A stretch of DNA of 64,000 bases from Lycorma delicatula (taxonomy: Eukaryota; Arthropoda; Insecta; Hemiptera; Fulgoridae): positions 12,872,522 through 12,936,521 of the forward strand of contig NC_134465.1 of the NCBI RefSeq assembly GCF_047948215.1, given 5' to 3'. Every line of letters begins with the position of its first letter. The first letter of the stretch is position 1. The translations under genes were made by a program, and so were the position numbers. Shown one piece after another: positions 12,961-24,092 of this stretch. Under the pieces are notes generated by a model that saw nothing but the letters and a program-made list of their open reading frames with translations, searched no databases and was not told where the DNA came from.

Positions 12961-13262
12961 GTGAGCATTCTGAACGAACATTATTAAACTAATATAATAT
13001 TGTGTTACGAGTGGGAACAAAGACACGGTGGATATTAAATCTGTGTCAAAACTCACACTGACTGCGGTCACTGATTCATCATTTTTCACAAACAGTCACA
13101 TGCAAAAACACAATGCTTTAACTTACACGGCTGCATGATGCTGACTGAAAGTGAAATTCTATGAACAAAAGAACAGAATGTCCCCATCCGCCCTGCTTAC
13201 CCACTCAAATTGGCCGAATAATATAAGTTTTATAACCATCCTATTTCTCTGCTCCACCTGTA

Positions 13263-13304
<42 letters not shown>

Positions 13305-13369
13305 CAACTGTGTCTATTGATTTCTTACTACAAATTTTAATATTTTCATTACATTTTATTTGTTTACAG

Positions 13370-13494
13370 AATGTAAAACTGCACTATGTTGAAAAAGGCA
13401 ATCCCACTAAACCATTAATGATTATGTTACACGGATTCCCAGAATTCTGGTATTCATGGCGTCATCAAATAAAACAATTTTCAAAGGACTTTTG
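13370..13494 (+). CDS. Epoxide hydrolase (EPHX4-like) internal exon
   Basis: A single coding exon bounded by a pyrimidine-rich tract plus TTTACAG acceptor and a G|GTCAGT donor. It encodes NVKLHYVEKGNPTKPLMIML and then HGFPEFWYSWRHQIKQFSKD. This is the N-terminal part of an alpha/beta-hydrolase fold: HGFPE contains the HGxP oxyanion-hole motif of epoxide hydrolases, and FWYSWRHQI is typical of the EPHX3/EPHX4 branch. The nucleophile Asp, cap domain and His would be in later exons. The exon ends after two bases of a codon, an ordinary phase-2 border. I cannot find neighbouring exons; the surroundings are transposon remnants, so the gene either has very long introns reaching outside the window or this is a stranded fragment. 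The frame itself is intact. Confidence 0.75.
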
Positions 13495-13668
13495 GTCAGT
13501 TATGTATATTTACGTCTTTATTTAAGATATTCCCTAAACAAATTTAAAAAAATAAGAAATTATTAGCGTTATATAAATAAATAATAAGTGCCATCAACGT
13601 CCACCTTGGTATCCTGTACGTTGTAATATTATTTAGATTATGCTTTTTTTTAAGATTAAGCTTACACC

Positions 13669-13757
13669 AGCTTCTGTGGTGCAAGTGGTAGTGTCTTGGC
13701 CTTTCATCTGGAAGTCCCACATTCGAATCCCAAACCCACAGGCTAAGAAAAAAATAT
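13669..13757 (+). mobile_element. SINE head fragment (tRNA-like)
   Basis: GGTGCAAGTGGTAGTGTCTTGGCC (A-box region) and CACATTCGAATCCCAAACC (B-box region) at tRNA-like spacing, followed by an A-rich end. It closely resembles the head of the complete SINE at 23071-23232, with CCTTTCATCTGGA matching CCTTTCATCCGGA, but lacks the shared 3' tail. Confidence 0.75.
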
Positions 13758-14695
13758 ATATATATTTTTATTTTAATAGATTATGGGGATCATACCAATA
13801 GAATAATTATGTAATTTCATAGCCAACATAAACAAATCAAGGCAGTACATACAGTATTTATTATTTTCAACTATTTTTATTTTCTCAGGAAAAGTTAAGC
13901 ATCATTTAATTTTCCCTTTTTTAAACAAAAAGTCAGTGTGAAAAAATGAATAAATAAATAAATTAAGTAAAAATCACCATAAATTTTAAGCTGTATGCAA
14001 ATGACAATTGGTAGTATTTTTTATGCTTGAAAGTTAAGTTAATTATTTATTTATTCATTCTCTTATATATAATTTCCCACACAAAAGATACAAATTTATT
14101 TTTATACATTGGAAAACTAGAAAATACTAAAAAGAGATTTACAATAATTTTTTAACTTAAAATTTAAACTATATGACCATTTTGATAGTTTAACGATCAT
14201 AATCATTGGATATTTAAGAAATAATGTATAAAAAAGTAAATAAAAGAAATAATAATATTTACACAGTGATATTTAAAAAAATATATTTCTACGATCGTTT
14301 ATAAAATAAAAATAAAGAAAATTCAGAAGTCAATTCCATAACTTTCCTGTCCTCATCGGTAGGATGTACAATTCAGTTTTGGAAAAACTGTGTGGCATAG
14401 CCAGCAAGTTTAATCACAAAATTAATTTACTAAATTAATTAGTTTAATCACAATTTTATGTTTTTAATTTTTTTGAATATTTGGAGGTTCATGCAACAGC
14501 AGGCTTTTTTAAAGATTAAAATTGCTTTATAAATAAATTAAAATTGAATTTAAAAAAAAAATTTCAATTTTTTTAAATTTGGGAACTTCCCATAAGGGGA
14601 GGGATATTAAGTTATTTTAATGACTTTATTGTTTGTTTAACAAATATATTTTGAGCATTAAAATTTGAAATTGCAAAAAAACAAATTTTCATTTT
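13758..14695. other. AT-rich stretch without recognisable gene
   Basis: Low-complexity A/T sequence with several short homopolymers; no frame or splice-bounded exon stands out. If the epoxide hydrolase exon is part of a live gene, this would be intron. Confidence 0.45.
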
Positions 14696-15140
14696 GAGGG
14701 CTCACATTCAGATCATGGAAACTGGTATTCTGTGGTGATTGGGTTTCAATTAACCACATATCTCAGGTACAGTTGATTTTTTTTTTAATCACCATAAATA
14801 ATACTTCAGAGGATGATATGTATGAATGTGCAATCTTGTACAGTCTCAGTTTGACCGTTCCTGAGATGTATGGTTAATTGAAACCCAACCACCAAAGAAC
14901 ACAGGTATCCACGATCTAGTATTCAAATCTGTATAAAAGTAATTGCCTTTACTAGGATTTGAATGGTGGAACTCTCCACTTCGAAATCAGCTATTTTGCG
15001 AAAAACACTATGCCACCTCCGTGGTTTGGGTACAGTCAACCTGAGACTGCACAAAACTACACTTCATTCAAATTACATCATCCCTACTCATCCTCTGAAG
15101 TAATACCTTATGGTGGTTCCAGAGGCCAGAAAAATAAAGT
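14696..15140 (+). mobile_element. SINE copy 3, split by a second SINE
   Basis: The + strand SINE body is in two pieces. At 14711-14776 are TGGTATTCTGTGGTGATTGG, the AATTAACCACATATCTCAGG block and GTACAGTTGA. At 15029-15140 it resumes with GGTACAGTCAACCTGAGACT, the ACTACACTTCATTC block and the tail TGGTGGTTCCAGAGGCCAG. The sequence between them is a SINE of the same family in reverse orientation, and the break is flanked by the same GGTACAGT on both sides. Confidence 0.75.
14777..15028 (-). mobile_element. SINE copy 4 inserted into copy 3
   Basis: A reverse-orientation SINE that starts with a T-rich run (its A tail) and reads through the shared body: GAGGATGATATGTATGAATG, CCCAACCACCAAAGAACAC, GATCTAGTATTCAAATC and, at the head, GAAATCAGCTATTTTGCG. 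GGTACAGT at 14766-14773 and at 15029-15036 is the probable target-site duplication. Confidence 0.75.
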
Positions 15141-16259
15141 TACTACAGTAAACAAAGTGAAAATGTTCCTTGCAAGGCTAAATAATGCCTACATTACAAT
15201 TCAGTATTAAACAGTACATTCAGCTAGGTGAGAAAGAAATCATTTCACCCTCATTTATCTAACAAATACCTGTTATTTTTTTTAGAATGGCTATTCAGAT
15301 TTTTGCAGTAAACTCAGTCTGGTGTTAAGTCACCACAACTGTAAGGTTATAGCATTTGTATTAGAAACATAAATAAAAAGGTACTGAATTGTTAGGGACA
15401 ATGGATTAAAGTTATATAACAGGTTTTGATTTCAGAATAAAATACTTAAGTATTAAAATAATCAACTGTTTCATACAATATAAATACAAGTATTGCATAA
15501 TGTAACATATTCCCATATATCTGGTGTCATTAATAAGCCTTGGGAGCTTATGAAGTAAATAATCTGTTAATGAAAAAAGTATATATTTCTTTGATTAATG
15601 TAATTAACAATTAAAAACATATACACATTAAAAGAATTTAAGTCACTACAATAATTTTAAATGTGTCACATAATAAGTGTTCACATTTGTCATCCAACTG
15701 TGCACTATATCAACTGGTGTAGAGTGATACAATATCAATGGACTTACAGTTGACGTGTCATTAACCAACTAGATTGCAGTTCAAAGGTTATTTTTTATAC
15801 GATGTAATTTGTTGATGGTTTAAAGAAACGGAAAATTTTGGCATTTACAAATCTCTTACATTAGAAGAGAGCTGTCTATGATGATTAACTCAAAGAAATT
15901 TATCGCTTATCACAGCTTGGAGATTCCTATTTTGAAAACAACCAACAATAGTTTTTTCATAAGGCATGGAAGACTGCGCACCTATAAAAAGTTGCCTGAA
16001 CAAGAAATTATAGCAAAGGTAGGTAATCAGCCTAAATAACTTGCATCGTTGAATTTATCCCAAAAAATTTGATAGATGATTATAACTTAATGAAAATTAT
16101 CATTAAGCACATAACTTTCCTGAGACGAAATTGTAGAATGTATTAATAAATAAGTGAATATTAGGTCTATTTACATTCCTTGAAAAAAGATTTTACAAGA
16201 ATTATTAATATCGGCACCAATATATATATATATATATTTATATTATATCGGCACCAATA

Positions 16260-16296
<37 letters not shown>

Positions 16297-16330
16297 CATA
16301 TGGAGTAGTGTCCAAGAATTATCTGAACAA
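15141..16330. other. AT-rich stretch with a small tandem duplication
   Basis: No gene recognised. At about 16209-16280 a unit reading TATCGGCACCAATATATATA occurs twice, separated by a (TA) run, and a poly(T) run follows. Otherwise the frames are short and unstructured. Confidence 0.45.
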
Positions 16331-16539
16331 TTTGGATATCTTATTAAAAAAAAATGATAGTGCTATCAGTGAACGGTTGGGCTCTCTTTAACGGGTAACT
16401 CATAAGGTTTCCCTCTGCAAATACTACATAGCACTTGATTGCATATGTAACTGCATATGTCATCAGTCGCCATGAATTCACAGTGTGTAGAATAATTATT
16501 GAACCAAAATCCAACATAAAAGTTTGATGCAATTTTAGA

Positions 16540-16880
16540 ACTCTGTATAACTTAAAGCCTCCCTCTAGAACAAGTATTCGTGTATGGCGTGATAAATTTA
16601 AAGAAACTGGCAGTGTTCAACATAAATGCAGGCAAGCCTAGTACATCAGATGAAAAAACAGAGACCATTCATCAGTCTTTTGTTCACAGACCTGAAACGT
16701 CAATTCTAAGTGCAGCGGAAGAGTTAAATCTTCCGTGAACTACCGTTCATGATGTTTTGAAGAAACGATTAAAATCACGTCTTTATAAATTACAAATATT
16801 GCAGCACATTATACCACTAGTTCATACTGCTATAAAAGAATTTGCTGTGGAAATGATTGAAAGATTTGAAAGTGGTAATT
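16540..16880 (+). pseudogene. DUF4817-type transposase, N-terminal HTH remnant
   Basis: Translation across a frameshift near 16620 gives PPSRTSIRVWRDKFKETGSV, then AGKPSTSDEKTETIHQSF, VHRPETSILSAAEELNLP, a stop, TTVHDVLKKRLKSRLYKLQ and FAVEMIERFE. This is the two-HTH DNA-binding half of the DUF4817-type transposase group (the G(K/R)P-TS hinge between them is clear). Nothing catalytic follows; the copy is truncated after about 110 codons. Confidence 0.7.
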
Positions 16881-17529
16881 GTTAACTCTTAAATAAATTA
16901 TTTTTTGTTTTCATTTTAAAAAATACACATATAAAGCATATTATATTATTAAAATACCAAAAATTAGGGAAAAATATTTTTAAAATGGCATTTTTTATAA
17001 AATAAAAAAAAAATACTCTACGTACGTAGTAGAAATGCAACAATATGTATTAGAGGTCCTACATTTAATTCCTTATTAGAAGGCTATGCTATCACGCATG
17101 TTCCCTACTTACACTAAATGCTAGCATAACACAGGAAGAAATAAGCTTACCTTCATTATTTTCTTGTAGATTATTTATTGGTTTATTAATTTTTGTTGTT
17201 TTTAACAACACAGATTCATTTCAACTAGTTTTCTCAATAAATTATTTTATCACTTGATCACGAGATGCTTTTAAATTTTAACTTTTCAAAAGTGTCTCAT
17301 ATAGATCACTTTTTACTGTCTCAGAGCACTTATATTACTACGATTAAACTGCACTTTCAGATATATACAATGTAAAAAACATTAATGATAATCAAAAAGG
17401 TATGAAAATTTGACAGACCTACTCTAAATAATAAAGAAAAAAAAACTTAAGAACACAATAAAAGTTAATTATGGAATTCCCTAAAACAGTTATATTTCTT
17501 ATTATAACAAGTACAATACCAAATTTTTC
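16881..17529. other. AT-rich stretch without recognisable gene
   Basis: Short frames only. No domain, exon or element end recognised. Confidence 0.45.
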
Positions 17530-18740
17530 GCTCATTGTCTGGGAAAACACTTTACCTTCTCTTTGTTGCAACAATTTCTTTTGCACCACATAGCCCAGTG
17601 ACCAATACTATCTGTTCTAACATCCTTTGGTGGAATGTATTGTTTAGGCCCTTTGTGCTTCTTTGCCTGAATGTTTTGTTCAACATTACTTGGTCTTCTT
17701 CTTTATATTTCCATTACTTTCAATTAAATACAATGTTTAAGCCAGTTCATCACGGAATTCTTTCATATTTAACATATTTTAATCATTAACACCATTTACT
17801 TGACTTACTTCTCAGTACAATTGCAAAGAATCAATAACAGTCCAGAAGATGTTGAAAAATTCGCAAATACCATTTTCTACATTTTACTTGTACATTATAT
17901 CACCTCACATCACTATCCGCATCGTCAAAACCACTCATACTATTATTGTACTCTTAACAGTTGAAGGACATGGAATATTAATAATTTTTCTTAGTTTTAT
18001 GTCATACCTTTTAATTTCTGAAGGTGATTCACTACCAACATATGTGGACAAGAAAGTGGCAATTCTATTACCCTTCAATAATATTGCAGCTAAATCAACA
18101 CTTTCATGTGTCATAACTTGCTCCTCATGTGAACTACGAGGTAATTAAGTTTCATGAACTCTTTTTTATCCGGTAATTTACAATTTGGTAGTATATTTTG
18201 GAGTACAGTGCCCAGACGGTACATTCCTCGTTTTGCTAAAATAGTTTCTAAAGGAATGGAAATATCAGTTATCCAAGTATAAAATATGGTTGGCACTCTT
18301 AGGGAAAATACAACACAATCTTACCACTGTGTTACCAATATCTTCTTCCCCTGGTAGTCTTGTACCACTTCACTTTCCTGAATAATATTTAAATCTATAT
18401 GCGGACCCTACAGTGTTAAAGAGCACAAATAATTTAAATCCCCACTTGTGTTGTTTCTTAGAATTGTAGTGCTTCAATATGAATTTATAATGCTGTATTT
18501 TGGTACAACATATTTGCTCATCAAGAGACAACCTTTGATCAAATGTTATTTTACCAACTGCTGTGTTCAAATGTTCTACAAAAGACCTAATTTTTTGTGA
18601 GCAGTAATGAACAGGGTTACTTGATGGGAGATGCATCTCATTATTATTAAAATAAAGAACTGCCTAATATTTTCAAAACCTGTTCAGTCACAGTCTGCTT
18701 TAAATTATAAAATCTAAATTTACTGCACCAGTAGGATCTT
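17530..18740 (-). pseudogene. piggyBac transposase (PGBD4-like), decayed
   Basis: Read on the minus strand from 18740 down. Order of blocks: a short NLKQTVTEQVLKILGSS piece; FFNNNEMHLPSSNPVHYCSQ and KIRSFVEHLNTAVGKITFDQ; RLSLDEQICCTKIQHYKF; SKKQHKWGFKLFVLFNTVGS and YRFKYYSGK (the piggyBac DDE domain, with LSLDE containing the first catalytic Asp); then ILAKRGMYRLGTVLQNI, LSTYVGSESPSEIKRYD, SMSGFDDAD at the position of the usual MGGVD motif, and a C-terminal KCRKWYL..F piece. Several stops and frameshifts interrupt it. No TIR or TTAA target site was identified. A second, opposite-strand piggyBac remnant begins 400 bp to the right. Confidence 0.75.
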
Positions 18741-19139
18741 ATGCTGGTAATGATAAACTGACATGAATATCAGTATTCTAATAAATTTTTTAATCTCCAA
18801 GGTAATATTTACTGGATTTTCTTGTACAGAAAACAGATTAGTTTTTTGTTCAATCTGCTCTAAAAAAAACTGTCACTTATAAAAAAGGTGAAAAATCTGT
18901 ATGGTATATCCAGTTCCAAGATTTCAGTGCTGTATGGTAATAGTAGAAATGGAAACTGGGATTCATTGTAATTTAGGTGCTTTTTCTTCCATACTTTTAA
19001 TTGTTTTTGTTAGAAACAGTATTTGAAACTGATTTTCTTGTTTATGGCATAAAACTATATATTGTTTGTGATTCCTCAACCGTATATGTACTTCAGTTTG
19101 AAATTTTCACTGGTAAAAAAAAAAAAAAAAAATTCCATA

Positions 19140-19825
19140 AGTTTTCTTTTCCAAAAACTTTTTTCTGATTATCTTGACAAAGGACATACAATATTCACGG
19201 ACCGGTTTTACAGTTACCAGCTGCTTTTGGTTTTTTATGGCAGTGACAGACTGATGCTGGATGTCCTATTGGAAAGAGTTGCCAAAAATAAATTTATTAA
19301 AAAAAAAAAAAAAAGCTGAAAAGAAACGAGTCTACACTTAATTATAATAAAAATAAAATGGATGGATAAAAATGACCAGATTATTTCATACTATCCATTC
19401 TGATGTAAGCAAATAAATGGCTGAAAAAATTATTTTTCCATTTATTTATCAACAAAATTGCCAGTGCCTTTATTTTATCATGGGAATCACGACCATCACC
19501 CGTGGGGCATAAATGTCATTTAGAAAAATTTATTATATCAATTGGAATGTCTTTAGGATAAAAGGCAGGAGTTCTTGCACAGTAAACCACACCAACAGCA
19601 GTAAAAACAAAGACTTACAGGTCATCACTTTCCTTAGAAAATACCCCAAACTGAAAAGAAAGTGCAGTCCTCAAAAGGTCTGTAAAGTCTGCTCTGAAAA
19701 AACAAAGGCAGCCTCAGGGAAAGCTAGAAAAAAGGAAACTACTTGGTGGTGTTCTGAGTGTGCAGTAGCTTTTTGTATACCTGACTGTTTCAAAATTGAC
19801 CACACTGAAGCTAAGTATGTTTAAA
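19140..19825 (+). pseudogene. piggyBac (PGBD4-like) remnant, + strand, with C-terminal zinc-finger region
   Basis: The first part, 19150-19240, encodes LFSDYLDKGHTIFTDRFYSY, the piggyBac region around the second catalytic Asp (DxFYSS in relatives, here TDRFYSY). After decayed sequence, 19590-19825 encodes a cysteine-rich tail: RKCSPQKVCKVCSEKTKAAS, then ETTWWCSECAVAFCIPDCFK and IDHTEAKYV. This C-x2-C...C-x2-C...C-x3-C-x5-H pattern is the C-terminal zinc-binding domain of PGBD4-type transposases. The intervening DDE part is missing or scrambled and there is an A-rich frameshifted run near 19300. Confidence 0.7.
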
Positions 19826-20092
19826 ACAGTACCACAATTTTTTATTTTCTTCATATGTATGTAACTTTTAGAACATCATAATTTTAAATAGGTAGAATAG
19901 GTATTTAATACAATATATTAAAATATATTAACTGTTAAACAATACATCATGTACAGTAATTAAATAAGAAAATTCAAATGCATAAAAACAATGGAACACA
20001 TAAGGGAATCTTAAATATAAAATAAATGCAATCTTGCAAAAAAAAAAATTGTTTGGTTTTAGATATTAGCCTAAAAAAATTTAACAATTTAG

Positions 20093-21210
20093 ATTAACTG
20101 CATTATCACCTATAACACCATATCCGAAAAACAAAACCTTTATCACAATATTTGTGATGATAAAGGTTTAACGCCAATAATGTATGCTGTACTATATGGT
20201 GAAAAAAGTATTAAAACCGAAATTATATCTACATTAATTGAAAATGGTGCCTATGTAGATGCTATAGATAAAGATGGTCGAACAGCTTTATGCCATGCAT
20301 TTATTCAAGGACACTTTTATAATGAAATTCTGGTTTTACTATTAGATAGTGGAGCGAGTGTTCGTAAATATCTGACAAATCTTCGTGAAAGTAAAACACC
20401 TTTAATTTCTGTTTGTAATAATTTTTTAGATGTTAAAATTTTAATTGAATTTTTATATGGTGTAGAAGATATTAATGAGAATGATGATGCATTTCATACA
20501 TCATTTTTATCTCTATTATATTCTCGTCATGTTGAACTTGCCATTTTGCTTATCTTTGATCATTCAGATTTAGTAAAGAAAAATAATAAACTAATTTTCG
20601 ATACTTTTTCAAGTCGTCAATCGATTTATGCTGAAAAAATATTTTATTGTATTGTCTTAGATATAAACTATTTTGATTTCTATAGATCATTAGTTATGGA
20701 TATAAATGAAAAAATATCAGTTAAAATGATAACTGTTTTAGGGAAACGTTTTTGTGCAAAATTGGTTGATTGTGAATCGAATAAACGCATTAATTATATA
20801 TGGTAATGGTGATGTTACTGCAAGAAATAATAATTGAGAAACAACATGCCACCAAGTATTATTAGCTACTGGTGGCTTTCCTCATGATGCAGCTAAATCA
20901 TTTATAAAACATTTACTTTTAGTTCTTCCTGAAGAGTTGGATAGATACACTGAAGTAAAATTACAATATACTAATTTTATTAATTTTTGTAATGCTGAAT
21001 TAATAAAGATGCAATCTATAAATGTAGAAGATAATGTATAGTTTTTTAAATTTTGTTGTAAATTATCTAAATATGAGATGAATCTAATATCAGAATCTGA
21101 TAATTTTTGTGTTTATAACGATGAGAAAATTAAACAACTATTTTCAATTTATTATGATATAATTATTATGAAAATAAATAACTGCAAGGTAACCTAATCT
21201 TGTAATTAAC
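20093..21210 (+). pseudogene. Intronless ankyrin-repeat gene, broken
   Basis: The main frame is open from about 20093 (no upstream ATG in frame; first ATG at 20180) to a stop at 20806. Ankyrin-like units are visible: DDKGLTPIMYAVLYGEKSIK, then IISTLIENGAYVDAIDKDGR, TALCHAFIQGHFYNEILVLL and LLDSGASV, followed by less regular helix pairs. At about 20800 a one-base shift moves the frame to YGNGDVTARNNN, a stop, and CHQVLLATGGFPHDAAKSFI, then KHLLLVLPEELDRY; another stop follows NVEDNV near 21040. Codon usage is extremely AT-rich. Without introns over 1.1 kb it could be a retrocopy of a host ankyrin gene or a fragment from a parasite, endosymbiont or virus; the sequence does not decide. Confidence 0.55.
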
Positions 21211-21889
21211 ATTAACACATGCAAATCACATTATTCAATTGCGTACTACTTTTCTTAATATAAAATATTATTATTAAAAGAACTTACCCGGTTTACATGT
21301 TGAATTCTTTTCTGAAAGGTCGTTTAGATTCATTTAAAATATTCCTAAATATACTGAGTAAGTAAACAAAATTTGATACAGCTTTAATAACGACGCTACA
21401 GATCGGAAAGTAATAAATATTATTTGGTGTATTTGAAAACTTTAATCGTTAATAACAGTAATATTAATTTAACAAATTATCAGAAAGAAAAGATTAGATA
21501 ATATATATATATGTTTGGTTTATTTTATCTACATTGCTTTATATAATGGAACAGGTAATAATATTATAAACAAATATAATTTCTCATCAACGTATCACAT
21601 TTTGACACACGCAGTTCTTTTTTGTTGACGAATTATGGCGCGAACAGATGGAATGACGAGAGTCGGAACAATCCAGAAATTTTGCTATCTTGTCCCATTC
21701 ACGTGCACACTCCTCACACAATCATCACTACGTACAAAGTTATCACAGGAAGTAAATTTTGTTCAGAGCCATCTTTTTATTTTACTAATGTTAGTTTTTT
21801 ATTTATTATTACTTCCTTATATTAATAATACAGATTACTGCATTCATTAGTTTTAATTTTCGAGTTAATAGTTTTTAATTCCTTGTATG
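21211..21889. other. AT-rich stretch between ankyrin pseudogene and repeat
   Basis: Two overlapping open frames at 21622-21850 of about 70 codons have no recognisable domain and overlap in different frames; I regard them as chance. Confidence 0.4.
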
Positions 21890-22350
21890 AAGTAAAGAAA
21901 GTAGATTATGATCGCGAAAAATTTCGGTTTTCAGATTTCAATGGAAACATCCGTTTTGACCATCCCTGAATCCATTTTTACTAGTTTTGGCGTGACGTCT
22001 GTACGTATTTATCTCGCATAACTCAAAAACGACTAGCCTTAGATTGTTGAAATTTTGGATTTAGGACTGTTGTAACGTCTAGTTGTACACCTCCCCTTTT
22101 GATTGCAATCGACTGAACAAAAAGTGCCCAAAATCCAAAAAATTTGGAGTAATAAGCCTTCACTGAGGGCTTTTCAACTACATATCATAAGTATACATAT
22201 ATATATTTCACTTATTTTATATTATGGACACGATAACTGCCGTAATTTTGCGCCAATCACTTTCAAATTGATACATAAAATATAACTACCCAAAATCTCG
22301 ATCGAGTTTGTTAATGGAAAAAATCGGACTATGGGACTGGAAATGGGATG
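21890..22350 (+). repeat. Dispersed repeat family R-A, copy 1
   Basis: Starts with TTCCTTGTATGAAGTAAAGA and contains CATCCCTGAATCCATTTTTA, CTAGTTTTGGCGTGACGTCT, GATTGCAATCGACTGAAC and, towards the end, ACACGATAACTGCCGTAATT. The first 280 bp recur in reverse orientation at 50330-50650, and the last 150 bp recur at 30050-30190. It has no coding frame of note. It is most likely part of a transposable element whose ends I cannot define. Confidence 0.75.
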
Positions 22351-23070
22351 GCTTTTTTTAGAAAACAAAACATCGCTATAACTTTCTTATTAAGTAAAAT
22401 ATTGAACTTCTGTTCAAGTTCCTACTATTCTTTGGATAAGGGCCTAACATATATGTAAGTAAAGTTTTTTGATATCACCAACTATTGGCCCAGGGGTTGG
22501 AAAAAATGGGGTTTTGAAGACAAAAAAAATCATACCTCTCTTAATAGGCACAATATCGAATCGGTTTAAAGTGATCGTTAATCCTCTAAACATTACCTAA
22601 AACTTTTGTCCGAAACAATTTTTGATATGACCAACCCTTACGGCAAGGGACGACCAAAATATTGCCGGAATTGTAAGATGGGCTAAAATTGTCGTACGCT
22701 AAACATGTAAAACTTTTTTTCACGTGCAATTATTTTTGTATCGAGTAAATATGAAGTTTTTCTTAACTTTAATTTGGTGGAAATCTTTTTTATCCCCTAC
22801 TTAGCACCGGTGAAATCTACCTTCGCCTTCCGGCGTGCCGAAAGGTTTTTTTTATATTATAACACTTTTAAACTACTTTCAATACAATTTATTATAAACC
22901 TATTTTTTAACCGTAATCAATAATTAAAAAAAAAAAAAAATGCTTTAATTTTGCTCTAAACTTTTATTTTCTTTTAGAATTAATTATTTTAAATGAATTT
23001 TTTTTTTGTGGTTTTCCGAGAAAAATAAATTACGATTATAAAAAAAGTAATCAAGTATACTAACTGTAAC
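22351..23070. other. Probable continuation of repeat R-A
   Basis: No gene. The sentence-like run of A/T-rich sequence with GGCCCAGGGG and CCGGCGTGCCG islands (the second forming a short palindrome near 22835) resembles the non-coding body of a transposon, but I have no second copy in the window to prove it. Confidence 0.35.
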
Positions 23071-23232
23071 CGGCCTCAGTGACGCGAGTGGTAGCGTCTC
23101 GGCCTTTCATCCGGAGATCCCGGGTTCGAATCCCGGTCAGGCATGGCATTTTCACACACGCTACAAATCATTCATCCTATCCTCTGAAAGTAATACCTAA
23201 CGGTGATCCCGGAGGTTAAAAAAAAAGAAGTA
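23071..23232 (+). mobile_element. tRNA-derived SINE with well-preserved head
   Basis: CAGTGACGCGAGTGGTAGCG (A-box) and GATCCCGGGTTCGAATCCCG (B-box) form a near-perfect tRNA-like head, so an internal RNA polymerase III promoter is evident. A short body and the tail GAAAGTAATACCTAACGGTG followed by ATCCCGGAGGTTAAAAAAAA end it. That tail is shared with the longer SINE family (copies 1-5), while the heads differ. Possible target duplication around TAACTGT on both sides. This is the youngest-looking SINE here. Confidence 0.9.
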
Positions 23233-23279
23233 ATAATAACTGTTTCTTTCCAAACCGTTAACTGTCATCCTTATTTCAT

Positions 23280-23790
23280 AATTAAAGAGAAAAAATAACT
23301 GGATATTAATGTTGTCAATTGATATTAATAAATTATTTAAGATAAAATAGATTATGAATATTAGTTTTTATAGTGCGTGATGAAGATAAAAGTTCCTTGC
23401 CGCCCTGCCAGCGTTTTGTTGTTGTACATTATGTAACCGTTCCTCACTCCAATCACGTACGTTCAAGGTTAGCAGAGTCTTATCGCTTTTATATATCCCT
23501 TTACCCAGTGGCAGGAAATAAAGTTAAAAATATAAAATAAAACTTGCAACTTTAAGCTTTGTATTCACTTTCACAGTCTGATAGTTTTTTGAATTTCTTG
23601 TCGGGTTAAGAATTATTTTTATGTGCAAATTAAGAATGAAATATTAAAAAAAAAACTACAACAAACATTTATATAAAATGATTATTACATGTAATTAAAT
23701 ATTAAGTAAAAATCTCGTTATAACCCCTTTGTGTACGGTTGGCTGTTGTCCATTTATAGTTTTAAGTGAAAATTTATTCTCTTTAATATT
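23280..23790 (+). repeat. Dispersed repeat R-B, copy 1
   Basis: Contains GCGTGATGAAGATAAAAGTT, CGTTCCTCACTCCAATCACG, TTCAAGGTTAGCAGAGTCTT and, further on, AATCTCGTTATAACCCCTTT and GGTTGGCTGTTGT. The same blocks in the same order occur at 24110-24800. No coding frame. Probably a non-autonomous transposon. Confidence 0.75.
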
Positions 23791-24009
23791 TTAAAAAATC
23801 AAAAAAGGGAAGAAGGAGAAAACGGGAAAGGAAAAGGGAGGGAGATAAAAGGAAAGAGAAACTGGGAAAAGGAAAAGGGGACGTGATAAAATTAAAATTG
23901 GGAAGCGGGAAGGGAAAAGTTAAAGAGAGAAAGGGTAAAAAGGAAAGGTTAAATTTTGTATTTTTCCGTAATGATCATTTTGTTAATGCTTATAACTTAC
24001 AATTGTGTT

Positions 24010-24092
<83 letters not shown>

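Noticed and set aside
23071..23150. A true tRNA gene at the SINE head
   Set aside because: The head continues into a SINE body and A tail, and a similar head occurs at 13669; it is a SINE, not a functional tRNA.
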